Origin: Robiginitomaculum sp.
Lineage (GTDB): Bacteria; Pseudomonadota; Alphaproteobacteria; Caulobacterales; Maricaulaceae
Reading direction: 5' to 3'
Length of the DNA: 64,000 bases
NCBI GenBank assembly: GCA_021776525.1
Contig: JAJFFT010000004.1
Location: 186,001-250,000, forward strand
The position numbers were made by a program, and so were the translations under genes. Every line of letters starts with the position of its first letter. The first letter of the stretch is position 1. The notes under the pieces are model-generated. The model was not told where the DNA came from. It saw only the letters and a program-made list of their open reading frames with translations, and ran no database searches. This document shows, piece by piece, positions 1 to 9,703 of this stretch.

Positions 1-1
1 G

Positions 2-628
2 GGCGGTATTGTCGGCGTGGTTGGCCCGAACGGTGCCGGTAAAACGACTTTGTTTCGTATGATTGCCGGTGAAGATACCCCGGATAGTGGCGCGTTACGT
101 CTCGGCGAGACGGTGAAGCTGGGTTATGTCAACCAAAGCCGTGATGCTCTGGATGATAGAAAAAATGTCTGGGAAGAAATTTCTGGCGGGGCTGATGTGA
201 TCACGCTGGGCAAGCGCGAGATTTCAAGCCGCGCCTATGTCGGCCAGTTTAACTTCAAAGGCGGCGATCAGCAAAAGCCTGTGGGTAAGCTGTCAGGTGG
301 GGAGCGAAACCGGGTGCACTTGGCCAAAATGCTCAAAACCGAAGCCAATCTTTTGCTGCTTGATGAACCAACCAATGATCTTGATGTAGAAACTCTGGCC
401 GCCCTTGAAGAGGGCCTTGAGAATTTTGCAGGTTGCGCGGTTATTATTTCTCACGACCGGTTTTTTCTGGACCGGATTGCCACGCATATCCTGGCCTTTG
501 AGGGCGACAGTCATGTGGAATGGTTTGAAGGTAATTTCGCTGACTATCTGGAAGACAAGAAACGCCGTCTGGGCGCGGATGCGGATATTCCCAAGCGTAT
601 TAAATTTCAGAAGTTTTCGCGAAGCTAG
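2..628 (+). CDS. ettA: Energy-dependent translational throttle protein EttA (ABC-F ATPase), C-terminal part; truncated at window start
   Basis: Walker [10 protein letters not shown], signature [15 protein letters not shown], Walker [14 protein letters not shown]-terminus DKKRRLG...[11 protein letters not shown] typical of EttA; frame open to window edge. Confidence 0.93.
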   Translation, partial: GGIVGVVGPNGAGKTTLFRMIAGEDTPDSGALRLGETVKLGYVNQSRDALDDRKNVWEEISGGADVITLGKREISSRAYVGQFNFKGGDQQKPVGKLSGGERNRVHLAKMLKTEANLLLLDEPTNDLDVETLAALEEGLENFAGCAVIISHDRFFLDRIATHILAFEGDSHVEWFEGNFADYLEDKKRRLGADADIPKRIKFQKFSRS

Positions 629-634
629 CCGGTC

Positions 635-946
635 TTATATATCGGCACTCATATCCGACATATATTCGGGTATGCGTGGGGCGGCACGTGGTGCCTGTAT
701 GTGGTCGGTTCTCGTGCTGCATGACGTCTGGTTAGAAAGGCTGGCGTCAAAAACCAATGCCATATCAGCCGGGACATTCAGATACACAGGCAGAATCAAC
801 TCATCACTTTTGTCTTTCTGGCTTGGCACTTTGGTGTCTTGTTTAGGCTCCCAGGTGAAGCCCATAATACCAATGGCGATCGTTGCAAATGCCTTCAAGA
901 TAAGTCCCAGAAGGTGTAACATGGCTTCGTCCTCGCTGCCTGTCAT
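635..946 (-). CDS. Hypothetical small protein with one N-terminal hydrophobic segment
   Basis: 103-aa ORF with hydrophobic LLGLILKAFATIAIGIMGF; no recognised family. Confidence 0.45.
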   Translation of the reverse strand: MTGSEDEAMLHLLGLILKAFATIAIGIMGFTWEPKQDTKVPSQKDKSDELILPVYLNVPADMALVFDASLSNQTSCSTRTDHIQAPRAAPRIPEYMSDMSADI

Positions 947-1168
947 TCATCATTGGGAAGTAAGGATGCCAATGATGGCCAATTTATGAATTACCTATTG
1001 GTTAGCTGGCCGTGGCGCAAATCAATTTTTTGTAACATTTGAAATTAATGTTCGCGCAATCATCTGCTCGGGTGCTATGGCCCTTGATTAATTCTACAAT
1101 GCTATAATATAACATGTATACAGTTTGTCTGTGATGCACACGGACCATCGGTTCAGGAAAACCTTATT

Positions 1169-1552
1169 TTGCAACGTCTCGCACATGCCGCCCATCACGC
1201 TAATCTGGCTGCTTTGCTCAGCCATATCTTTTGTTGTGGTCTGCCGGCTGTGATGAATATCGTTGCCATTACTGCGGGTGCCGGGGCGTTGACCGCTGTG
1301 GCGCCTTGGGTGGGTGATGTTCACTTGTTCATGCATCAGTTCGAATTACCCTTGCTGTTATTCTCCGGCTTGGCTTTGCTCGTTGGTGTCTTGGCGCAAT
1401 GGGTCAGTGCCCGGCGGGATTGTGGCGCACAAACATGTCATCACAGTTCGTGCGCCCCTAAAAAACAGCCATCCCGCTGGATCTTAATGGTCGCAGCTTT
1501 ATTATTTTTGGGGAATTTGACCTTCTATCTGGTGCACGGCGGCGCCGCCTAG
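1169..1552 (+). CDS. Small membrane protein with Cys/His-rich motifs (possible TTG start)
   Basis: 127 aa, several hydrophobic segments, HIFCCGLPAVMN and CGAQTCHHSSC motifs; ends just before the convergent FAH gene. Confidence 0.6.
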   Translation: MQRLAHAAHHANLAALLSHIFCCGLPAVMNIVAITAGAGALTAVAPWVGDVHLFMHQFELPLLLFSGLALLVGVLAQWVSARRDCGAQTCHHSSCAPKKQPSRWILMVAALLFLGNLTFYLVHGGAA

Positions 1553-2247
1553 ATCACTTTGAACTTCAGTGTCTCTGTGCCATGAGCATGGGCCTCGACC
1601 TGATCGCCGACATGTAACGGGCCAACCCCGGCGGGGGTTCCTGTGAAAACCAGATCACCCGGCTTCAGGTCAAATAATTCTGATAAATGCATCAATAATG
1701 AAACCGGTGGCCACAACATTTGTGCAAGGTCGCCATTTTGACGTTGCTGACCATTGACCGACAGGTTGATGCGGCCACTTAAATGACCAAGAGGGGTGCC
1801 AAGCGGTGTGATCTTTCCAATGGGTGCGCTGCTATCAAAGGCCTTGGCGCTGGTCCACGGCCCGGCGTGTTTCTTTGCTTGCGCCTGCAAGTCGCGCCGC
1901 GTCAGGTCGACCCCAACGGCAAGGCCAAAAACCGCATTTTCGGCTTGCGCTTTACTGGCTTGCTTTAACGGTTTTCCGAGCGCCAGAACCAGCTCAACCT
2001 CATGATGCAGGTCATTGCAAACCCGTGGATAGGGTACGTTGTGCCCATCAACCACCAGCGCGTCCGCTGGCTTGGCAAAGATCACGGGCGGATTGGTATT
2101 CACGGTTCCACCCATTTCGGTTACATGGTCGGCATAATTGCGCCCGGCACAAAAAACACGGCGAACAGGGAAGCGTAATTCACTATCCTTGATGGCAATA
2201 GTCGTGAATGGCGGTGGTGAAAATACGGTTTTATTCATGACTGGCAT
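1549..2247 (-). CDS. Fumarylacetoacetate hydrolase family protein
   Basis: GRNYADHVTEMG, HHEVELVLALGKP, GDLVFTGTPAGVGPL motifs of the FAH family. Confidence 0.93.
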   Translation of the reverse strand: MPVMNKTVFSPPPFTTIAIKDSELRFPVRRVFCAGRNYADHVTEMGGTVNTNPPVIFAKPADALVVDGHNVPYPRVCNDLHHEVELVLALGKPLKQASKAQAENAVFGLAVGVDLTRRDLQAQAKKHAGPWTSAKAFDSSAPIGKITPLGTPLGHLSGRINLSVNGQQRQNGDLAQMLWPPVSLLMHLSELFDLKPGDLVFTGTPAGVGPLHVGDQVEAHAHGTETLKFKVI

Positions 2248-2281
2248 TCCCTGTGCTCGTTAATCCGGCTAAGCGACGTAT

Positions 2282-3337
2282 ATGAGTGTTGTGGTGAAAC
2301 TTTCCCGACTTGGCAATATTCAGGCTCTGCGTGGCATGGCTGTGATGGCTGTTGTGTTGTCGCACCTGATGAGCGTAGAGCGTAAATACGCCGGGGATCG
2401 TTTGCTAAGCGATGGGTTCACGGTCGGGTTTTCCGGTGTTGACCTGTTCTTTGCGATCTCAGGCTTTGTGATGGTCTATGTGGCCTGGAAAAGCCCTGTA
2501 GGTCCGCGTACAGCCTTGTCTTTTTTGTTTGCGCGTGTGGGCCGTATTTACCCGTTATATTGGCTGGTCAGCGCGGTGGTTCTGGTATTTTGGTTGTTGC
2601 GCCCGGATTTGGTTTTTTCCAGTAATACAGAATTTTCATTGCTGCGCTCAATGACGCTTTGGCCTGACCATAACCTGCCTCTGTTGGCGGTGGGGTGGAC
2701 GCTGATCCACGAAATGTACTTCTATCTGATGTTTGCGCTTTTGCTTTTGTTAGCGCCGCGGTTTCGGTTGTGGGCCCTTTGGGGGTGGGGGGCGTTTGTA
2801 CTGATCGGGTTTCTTGGCGGCGTTGGGGGCACTGGCGCGGTTTTGCAACTGGTGTTTCATCCGTTGGGGTTTGAATTTCTTGGGGGCGCACTCGCGGCGC
2901 TGGCTTATCAGCGTTTTGATGGGCGTGGTTGGCTGTGGGCGCTTGGCACCGGAGGCGTGCTTTTTGTTCTTGCCTGCGCATTATCTTTGCAACTGGGAAC
3001 GGGCTTTTGGGAAACCTGGCCTCGTGCGGCCAGTTTTACGCCTGCCGTTTCTCTTATTGTGTACGGCGCCGTGGGGGCCGAGCGTGCTGGAAAGGTCTTG
3101 AACCGTGTTCTGGTTTGGCTCGGCAATCAATCTTATGCGCTTTATCTCAGCCATGTCCTGTCGCTGAGTGCCGCAGGACGGTTGTGGAGCTATTTTGCGA
3201 AAGACGGGTTTTTGGACAATATGGTCATGTTGCCTGTTGCGCTTATGATCGCCGTTGTTGCCGCCGAAATATTACACCGCGTCGTCGAGATACCTCTTTT
3301 GAATGCCGTAAAAAGACTGCGCCGCAGATTATTCTAA
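2282..3337 (+). CDS. Acyltransferase family protein (OafA/YrhL type, acyltransferase 3)
   Basis: IQALRGMAVMAVVLSHL N-terminus, FFAISGFVMVYV, multiple TM segments. Confidence 0.9.
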   Translation: MSVVVKLSRLGNIQALRGMAVMAVVLSHLMSVERKYAGDRLLSDGFTVGFSGVDLFFAISGFVMVYVAWKSPVGPRTALSFLFARVGRIYPLYWLVSAVVLVFWLLRPDLVFSSNTEFSLLRSMTLWPDHNLPLLAVGWTLIHEMYFYLMFALLLLLAPRFRLWALWGWGAFVLIGFLGGVGGTGAVLQLVFHPLGFEFLGGALAALAYQRFDGRGWLWALGTGGVLFVLACALSLQLGTGFWETWPRAASFTPAVSLIVYGAVGAERAGKVLNRVLVWLGNQSYALYLSHVLSLSAAGRLWSYFAKDGFLDNMVMLPVALMIAVVAAEILHRVVEIPLLNAVKRLRRRLF

Positions 3338-3934
3338 GGCACGCAGGGCAGACTTGCCTGCGGGCATGACGCGCACTTCTAGAATATCCGCAGTACGGCT
3401 TAATCCGTCCAGATCAGGCCACAGGCCAAGATAATCGACACTGTTCTTTTCCCCAGCGGGCGGAGGTTGATAGCGCATGGTACAGGGTTGCCATTGCCCC
3501 GTCAGTACGCATTTCGTGCGCCGACTATTGCCGCGCCCGGGCGCGTAATAGGCAAGAGAGACTTTTGGTGACGGGTCTGGCCCCGCACCACGCAAGATCA
3601 TGGTGATTTCAATCGTGGTTTTGGCATAGGCGGCGCTAAATGTTTCAGGCAGAGTTAAAAATACACCGGCGGACCGCCCGCCATCCGTTGGGCTTTGTCC
3701 GGCGGCGGTACGTAAAAAAGCAACACCGTCCTCTTCCATAATTTGGGCCGTTAGTCCTTGTGCGGCCTGCATCACACCCAATTGCTGGCCAGACACCACC
3801 AGACCGTCTTCCGGCGCGCCTGAAAAGGGTCCTGTCACATAGTCTTGCCCTGGCCAGTACCGCACAGATACAGCAATCAGAGCCGCGGCAAACAACACGG
3901 CTAACAGGTAAAACAGGCGATCAGAGATGAGCAT
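3329..3934 (-). CDS. Hypothetical membrane-anchored protein
   Basis: N-terminal TM segment (MLISDRLFYLLAVLFAAALIAVSV) and a soluble domain; likely start at 3934, immediately after ispB. Confidence 0.6.
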   Translation of the reverse strand: MLISDRLFYLLAVLFAAALIAVSVRYWPGQDYVTGPFSGAPEDGLVVSGQQLGVMQAAQGLTAQIMEEDGVAFLRTAAGQSPTDGGRSAGVFLTLPETFSAAYAKTTIEITMILRGAGPDPSPKVSLAYYAPGRGNSRRTKCVLTGQWQPCTMRYQPPPAGEKNSVDYLGLWPDLDGLSRTADILEVRVMPAGKSALRALE

Positions 3935-3935
3935 T

Positions 3936-5018
3936 CTAGAATGATCGGTCGATAACAAAGTCGCACACATCGCTCAGCAATGTGCGGGTTCTTTCAGGGG
4001 CAAAAATCTGCAGCGCAGATTTAGCATTGCGCACATGGGTGCGTGCTTGGTCCAGTGTCGTCTGTACGGCATCATGTTTTGTGATCAGAGCCATGGCGTG
4101 TTGCAGATCATGGTCATTGCGCTCTGGCTTGCTAAACGCTTCAGTCCAAAAGGATTGCTCGTCCTTGCTGGCCAGTTGAATGGCTTTGGCCACGGGCATG
4201 GTCACCTTGCCTTCGCGAAAATCGTCACCAACCGCTTTGCCCAGTTTTTTGGCACTGCCGGCATAATCCAGCGCATCATCAACCAATTGAAACGCTAATC
4301 CTAGCTCGCGGCCATAACGGTCCAGCGCCAGTTCTTGTTCTTCGGGCAGATCAGCAATCACGGCCGACACGCGTGCTGCCGAGGCAAACAACTCGGCGGT
4401 TTTGGCCTCGATGATCTGCATATATTCCAGCTCGCTCATATCCAGATTAGCGATGGCCGCCAATTGGCGTACTTCACCCTCGGCAATGATCGACGAGGCT
4501 CCGGCCAGAATATCCAAAACCCTGAGGCGCCCGGTTTCCACCATCAGCGAGAACGCCCGTGCAAAGAGAAAATCCCCCACCAGCACAGAGGCGGCATTGC
4601 CCCACACAGTATTTGCGGCGGGTTTGCCACGGCGCATGGGCGATCCGTCGACAATGTCGTCGTGCAGTAAAGTGGCCGAATGGATAAACTCTACAGTGGC
4701 GGCCAGCTTGTAATGGGCATCGCCCGTATAGCCAGCCAGATCGGCGCTGGCCAGTGTGATCAGCGGGCGCAGGCGTTTGCCGCCGGCCCGGACCAGATGT
4801 GCAGCCAGATCGGGGATCATGCCAACGGGGCTTTGCATGCGTTCGATAATCAGGTCATTGACCTTGGCCATATCGTCCGTAAAAGCGGCTTCGAGGCGCG
4901 TCATAGCATTGGTTGTCGCCTGGCGCTCTGGCTCAAGTGTTGTACTGAGCATCACATGTGATCCCTGACCAAACCCATATCCGAGCACAAGAATAGAGAG
5001 TGCCCGATTGCGCGGCAA
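3936..5018 (-). CDS. ispB: Polyprenyl (octaprenyl-type) diphosphate synthase; real start possibly downstream at MLSTTLEPERQ
   Basis: GGKRLRPLI, LLHDDIVDGSPMRRGKP and LAFQLVDDALDY aspartate-rich motifs. Confidence 0.92.
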   Translation of the reverse strand: MPRNRALSILVLGYGFGQGSHVMLSTTLEPERQATTNAMTRLEAAFTDDMAKVNDLIIERMQSPVGMIPDLAAHLVRAGGKRLRPLITLASADLAGYTGDAHYKLAATVEFIHSATLLHDDIVDGSPMRRGKPAANTVWGNAASVLVGDFLFARAFSLMVETGRLRVLDILAGASSIIAEGEVRQLAAIANLDMSELEYMQIIEAKTAELFASAARVSAVIADLPEEQELALDRYGRELGLAFQLVDDALDYAGSAKKLGKAVGDDFREGKVTMPVAKAIQLASKDEQSFWTEAFSKPERNDHDLQHAMALITKHDAVQTTLDQARTHVRNAKSALQIFAPERTRTLLSDVCDFVIDRSF

Positions 5019-5070
5019 GGGCGGTTATGTTTCTGTATGCACCCAGAGGGGATTTAACGGTGGAACTATT

Positions 5071-5295
5071 ATGAGAGAAATCCTACGAACCAATGATCAG
5101 GTTTTTCTGTCATATGCCGAAATGGTATTGCGCGATGCTGGTTTTAATCCAGTGGTTTTTGATAATTATACCAGTATCTTAGAGGGGTCCGTCATGGCGA
5201 TTCAGCGACGTCTTATGGTGCTGGATGACGAAGAGGACGAGGCTCTTCAGCTGCTGAAAACCATGAAAAAAGACTATGATTCCACCCATGGATGA
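5071..5295 (+). CDS. DUF2007-type putative signal-transducing protein
   Basis: MREILRTNDQVFLSYAEMVLRDAGFNPVVFD, typical short DUF2007 protein upstream of a methyltransferase. Confidence 0.75.
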   Translation: MREILRTNDQVFLSYAEMVLRDAGFNPVVFDNYTSILEGSVMAIQRRLMVLDDEEDEALQLLKTMKKDYDSTHG

Positions 5296-6052
5296 AAATA
5301 TCACCTTTTTGTGTGGGCGGGTTACTGTGCGCCAGGCCAAGGGCTATCGGGCCGGTCTGGATGCGGTATTGTTGGCCGCGGCCATACAGGTAAAGCCGGG
5401 TGGGAAGGCGTTGGAACTGGGCTGCGGGGCTGGAACGGCGCTGCTGTGTACGGCTTATCATAATCCGCAAGGGCACTTTACCGGGCTGGAAAAACACCAT
5501 GAAGTGTTGCACATAGCGCGCGATAATATTGCCCAAAACGCCATGCAGGACAGGGTGAATATTATCGAAGGCAGCGTTTTTACACCGCCTGATGTGTTGC
5601 GCCCCGACAGTTTTGATCAGGTCTTCCTTAACCCACCATATTTTGATGACCCAAAGGCGATCCGCATGCCCAAAGCAGGCAAGGACAGCGCCTTTGTTAG
5701 TGATCAGGCGAAGCTTAAAGACTGGATTCATACGGCCCTGCGGCTTACCCGCGCCAAGGGCTATATAACGATAATTCAGCGCGCTGACCGGTTGGATGAT
5801 TGCTTGGATGCTGTGCGTGGGCGCGCCGGCGATATACGCATTTTACCGATCGCCCCAAGAGCTGGTGAGGCGGCGCACAGGGTGATCATACGCGCCCGGC
5901 GTAATGTTAAAACACCGCTGAGCATCTTACCGCCTCTGATCATTCATAAGCCTGTGCACGATAATGACCGGGCCTGGACGGAAGAAGCAGAGGCCATCTT
6001 GCAAGGCGATGCCCGCATTGATTTTTCCGGCGGGCATGCGGCAAAGGGCTGA
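5288..6052 (+). CDS. tRNA1(Val) (adenine-N6)-methyltransferase-like SAM-dependent methyltransferase
   Basis: QAKGYRAGLDAVLLAAA, LELGCGAGTALLC, FDQVFLNPPYF (NPPY) motifs. Confidence 0.85.
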   Translation: MDENITFLCGRVTVRQAKGYRAGLDAVLLAAAIQVKPGGKALELGCGAGTALLCTAYHNPQGHFTGLEKHHEVLHIARDNIAQNAMQDRVNIIEGSVFTPPDVLRPDSFDQVFLNPPYFDDPKAIRMPKAGKDSAFVSDQAKLKDWIHTALRLTRAKGYITIIQRADRLDDCLDAVRGRAGDIRILPIAPRAGEAAHRVIIRARRNVKTPLSILPPLIIHKPVHDNDRAWTEEAEAILQGDARIDFSGGHAAKG

Positions 6053-6105
6053 TTTAGACGCACAAAGCCCTTGCCCTTTTGGGCATGTCTGGCTAGGTCA
6101 CACTT

Positions 6106-6984
6106 ATGGCCCAAAGAGAAAAAAAACCGCTTAGCTTTCAGGACTTGATCCTTACCCTGCAACACTATTGGGCGGGGCATGACTGCGCTATTCTGCAACC
6201 CTATGATATGGAGGTTGGCGCAGGCACCTTGCACCCGGCCACCTCTTTACGCGCCCTTGGGCCAAAGCCGTGGCGCGCCGCCTATGTGCAGCCTTCGCGC
6301 CGCCCGGCCGATGGCCGCTATGGGGAAAACCCAAACCGCCTGCAACACTATTACCAGTTTCAGGTCATCCTGAAACCTAACCCGGACAATATTCAGGATT
6401 TATATCTCAAAAGCCTCGAGGCCATAGGCATTGATATGGGTCTGCATGATGTGCGCTTTGTCGAGGATGATTGGGAAAACCCAACCGTAGGCGCTTGGGG
6501 TTTGGGCTGGGAGGTCTGGTGCGACGGCATGGAGGTCAGCCAGTTTACCTATTTCCAACAGGTCGGCGGTCTGGATGTCAGTCCGGTTTCTGGCGAGCTG
6601 ACATACGGGCTGGAACGTCTGGCCACCTATGTGCAGGGCGTCGATAGTATTTATGATCTTGATTTTAACGGCGCGGGCCTGAAATACGGCGACGTTTATC
6701 AGGAAAACGAACGCGAATTTTCAGAATATAATTTCGAAGTGGCCAATACAGATATGTTCAAGCGCTGGTTTGAAGATGCCGAGGCACAATGCGCCGCTTT
6801 GCTGGACCGCAACTTACCGCTTCCAGCCTATGATTTTGCCCTTAAAGCCAGCCACGCCTTTAATATGCTCGATGCCAGAGGCGTGGTTTCGGCGACCGAG
6901 AGGGCCTCATATATCGCCCGGGTGCGCGACCTGACCAAAGGCTGTGCCAAGGCCTGGGTCGCTATCGAGGAGGCTGGCTTATGA
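6106..6984 (+). CDS. glyQ: Glycyl-tRNA synthetase alpha subunit
   Basis: [32 protein letters not shown]...[30 protein letters not shown] signature. Confidence 0.98.
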   Translation: MAQREKKPLSFQDLILTLQHYWAGHDCAILQPYDMEVGAGTLHPATSLRALGPKPWRAAYVQPSRRPADGRYGENPNRLQHYYQFQVILKPNPDNIQDLYLKSLEAIGIDMGLHDVRFVEDDWENPTVGAWGLGWEVWCDGMEVSQFTYFQQVGGLDVSPVSGELTYGLERLATYVQGVDSIYDLDFNGAGLKYGDVYQENEREFSEYNFEVANTDMFKRWFEDAEAQCAALLDRNLPLPAYDFALKASHAFNMLDARGVVSATERASYIARVRDLTKGCAKAWVAIEEAGL

Positions 6985-7349
6985 GCCTCAAAGTTAATGT
7001 CGAGGACCAGTTTGCGCGTTTTAGCGAGGCATGGTCGCCCAAAATTATCGCTGATCTGGATAATTACCATATCAAGCTCACACGGCTTGTTGGCGATTTT
7101 CCATGGCATGCTCATGGCAATGCTGACGAGATGTTTTTCATTCTGGATGGTCAATTGCGGGTGGACTTTCGTGATCACTCTGAAGACCTTGGCCCCGGCG
7201 AAATGATTGTCATCCCCAAAGGGGTCGAGCACCGCCCGGTGGCCAATAATGGCGAAGTGAAAGTTTTGCTGATCGAGCAGGCCAGCGTGGTCAATACGGG
7301 TGATGGTCCAAAAAGTGAGTACACCAAAGCTGCGGAGCGATTGTTATGA
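6981..7349 (+). CDS. Cupin domain protein between glyQ and glyS
   Basis: [24 protein letters not shown] ... [17 protein letters not shown] cupin motifs; 4-bp overlaps with both neighbours. Confidence 0.9.
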   Translation: MSLKVNVEDQFARFSEAWSPKIIADLDNYHIKLTRLVGDFPWHAHGNADEMFFILDGQLRVDFRDHSEDLGPGEMIVIPKGVEHRPVANNGEVKVLLIEQASVVNTGDGPKSEYTKAAERLL

Positions 7350-9697
7350 GCACATCCGAGCTTCTTCTAGAAATTTTCTGCGAAGAAATTCCGGCCCGCT
7401 TGCAAAGCCGTGCGGCCAAGGATTTGGCGCGCCTGTTGGGTGAAGGCCTGAAAGACGCCGGCTTTACGTTTTCAAACGTGCAGACTTTTTCCGGGCCGCG
7501 CCGCTTAACGGCTGTGATCGAAGATCTACCTCTCAAAGCACCCGATTTACGTGAAGAGCGCAAAGGCCCCCGTGTTGGCGCGCCGGAAAAGGCTTTAGCC
7601 GGTTTTCTGCGTGGTGCGGGTCTTTCCAGTATTGATCAGTGCGCGATAGAAGAAGCCAAAAAAGGCAGTTTTTACGTGGCGCTCATTGAAAAGCCCGGAT
7701 TAAGTGCTGACGAGGCTTTGGCACAAATAGTGCCCAAATTGATGCACGAGTTTCCATGGCCAAAGTCCATGAAATGGGGCAATGGCGATTTTCGCTGGGT
7801 GCGGCCTTTGCATGGCATTTTATGCCAGCTAAATGGCCAGCGCGTGGATTTTGAAGTGGCTGGTGTACGTACTTCAAACGAAATTTATGGCCACCGCATG
7901 ATGGGGCCGGGGCCGTTTACCGTATCTGGCTTTGCCGATTATCAAAAGACGCTGGCCGAAAAGGGCAAGGTGGTTCTGGACGCGGCGACCCGTAAGGCGA
8001 TGATAAGCGATCAAATCGCAGGGCTGTGCAAAACGCATAATCTGGAGCTGGCCGAGGATGCGGCGTTGCTGGATGAAGTCACCGGCCTTGCCGAATGGCC
8101 CGTGGCGCTTTTGGGCACTATGGATGCAGACTTTCTAAGCCTGCCCGCCGAGGTGATCCAGCTCTCTATGGCCAAGCACCAGAAATATTTCACGGTACGT
8201 GATCCAAAGACTGGCAAGGTCGCGCCGCATTTTATCGTCATCGCCAATTTGCAAGCCCCGGATGGCGGCAAAGCCATTGCAGCAGGTAATGCACGGGTGC
8301 TTAGCGCCCGTCTGGCCGATGCGCGTTATTTCTGGGATACGGATTTAAAAACGCCGCTGGAAGCCCGCGTCGAAAAACTGCGCGATGTGGTGTTTCACCA
8401 AAAACTGGGCAGTGTTTATGACAAGATGCAACGGGTCGCTGCCTTGGCGCGCGACCTGGCTCCTATTGTGGGCGCAGACCCTGATCTCGCGAAACGCGCC
8501 GCAAAGCTTGCCAAGGCTGATTTGACGAGTGAAATGGTGGTGGAATTCACGTCCTTACAAGGGGTGATGGGCCGCTATTATGCTTTGGCCGAAGGTTCGC
8601 CCCCGTCTTTCGAGACACGCCAAAAGGGCGCTCCTCAAGATGAGGACGAAAGGGAAAGTGCCAAACCTCCTCATCCTGAGGTGCGACCGCAGGGAGCCTC
8701 GAAGGAGGGGGCTCTCTCTGACTTGCCAGAGGCTGATCTCATTCAGATCGCCGATGCCATCCGCGATCATTATAAACCCCAAGGCCCATCCGATAGTGTG
8801 CCCACCGATCCGATCAGCGTCGCCGTGGCGCTGGCGGACAAGCTGGATACTCTTGTGGGGTTTTGGGCCATTGATGAAAAGCCCACAGGTTCCAAAGACC
8901 CTTATGCGCTAAGGCGAGCGGCGCTGGGTGTGATCCGGTTGGTGCTGGAGAATGGTATAAGTTTTAAGTTGCTAGATTCGTTTTCTAAACCGTTTGCAAG
9001 GCACTATGTTTTTTCTCGTTCGGACAAAACTGCGAGGCAAATTCGAGCAATTGAAAGCCTATCTTTAACTGGAGTGGACCAAGGGTTTATTGCCTCTTTA
9101 AGAGAAGGTGTATCTGAGGACTTTCAATCACATGAAGGCCTAGACCAAGTTACTAAAGATGCATGGGTTACTTGTAACGACCTCCTCTCCTTTTTCCATG
9201 ATCGTTTGAAAGTGTATCTCCGCGATTCTGGCGCACGACACGATCTGATTGATGCGGTGCTGACACCGGAGCAGGATGATCTTGTTTCTATAGTGGATCG
9301 GGTACATGCCCTTGGTGAGTTTCTTGAAACCCCGGACGGGGAGCCGCTTTTGGCCGGGGCTAAGCGGGCCTCCAACATTTTGCGTATTGAAGAGAAAAAG
9401 GATGGCAAGGCGGTTTCTGACCCGGTTGATCCATCTCTTTTTGCCCAAGACGAAGAAAAGGCGCTTTTTACGGCCTTAAGTGATGCGCAGGAAAAAGCGG
9501 TCAATGCCTTGAAAGACGAAAATTATACTGCGGCCATGGCGGCATTGGCACCGTTGCGTCCTGTGATTGATGCGTTTTTTGATAAGGTGACGGTGAATGC
9601 GGATGATCCGGCTTTGCGGGCCAATCGGCTGGCGCTGTTGGGCATGTTCCGCCAATCCATACGCCAAGTCGCAGATTTTGATGAAATCGCGGGGTAG
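7346..9697 (+). CDS. glyS: Glycyl-tRNA synthetase beta subunit (unusually long, 783 aa)
   Basis: LLLEIFCEEIPARLQ, MKWG, LQGVMGRYYA, PYALRRAALGVIRLV; C-terminal PVIDAFFDKVTVNADD. Confidence 0.97.
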   Translation: MSTSELLLEIFCEEIPARLQSRAAKDLARLLGEGLKDAGFTFSNVQTFSGPRRLTAVIEDLPLKAPDLREERKGPRVGAPEKALAGFLRGAGLSSIDQCAIEEAKKGSFYVALIEKPGLSADEALAQIVPKLMHEFPWPKSMKWGNGDFRWVRPLHGILCQLNGQRVDFEVAGVRTSNEIYGHRMMGPGPFTVSGFADYQKTLAEKGKVVLDAATRKAMISDQIAGLCKTHNLELAEDAALLDEVTGLAEWPVALLGTMDADFLSLPAEVIQLSMAKHQKYFTVRDPKTGKVAPHFIVIANLQAPDGGKAIAAGNARVLSARLADARYFWDTDLKTPLEARVEKLRDVVFHQKLGSVYDKMQRVAALARDLAPIVGADPDLAKRAAKLAKADLTSEMVVEFTSLQGVMGRYYALAEGSPPSFETRQKGAPQDEDERESAKPPHPEVRPQGASKEGALSDLPEADLIQIADAIRDHYKPQGPSDSVPTDPISVAVALADKLDTLVGFWAIDEKPTGSKDPYALRRAALGVIRLVLENGISFKLLDSFSKPFARHYVFSRSDKTARQIRAIESLSLTGVDQGFIASLREGVSEDFQSHEGLDQVTKDAWVTCNDLLSFFHDRLKVYLRDSGARHDLIDAVLTPEQDDLVSIVDRVHALGEFLETPDGEPLLAGAKRASNILRIEEKKDGKAVSDPVDPSLFAQDEEKALFTALSDAQEKAVNALKDENYTAAMAALAPLRPVIDAFFDKVTVNADDPALRANRLALLGMFRQSIRQVADFDEIAG
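8609..8707. repeat. Two inversely oriented units of a dispersed palindromic repeat, in frame inside glyS
   Basis: 8669-8707 CCTCATCCTGAGGTGCGACCGCAGGGAGCCTCGAAGGAG is 36/39 identical to intergenic 39513-39551; 8609-8646 resembles the inverse unit. Confidence 0.85.
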
Positions 9698-9703
9698 TTT
9701 TTC

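Noticed and set aside
405-989. 194-aa plus-strand ORF
   Set aside because: Starts inside ettA out of frame and runs antisense to the 635-946 ORF; low plausibility.
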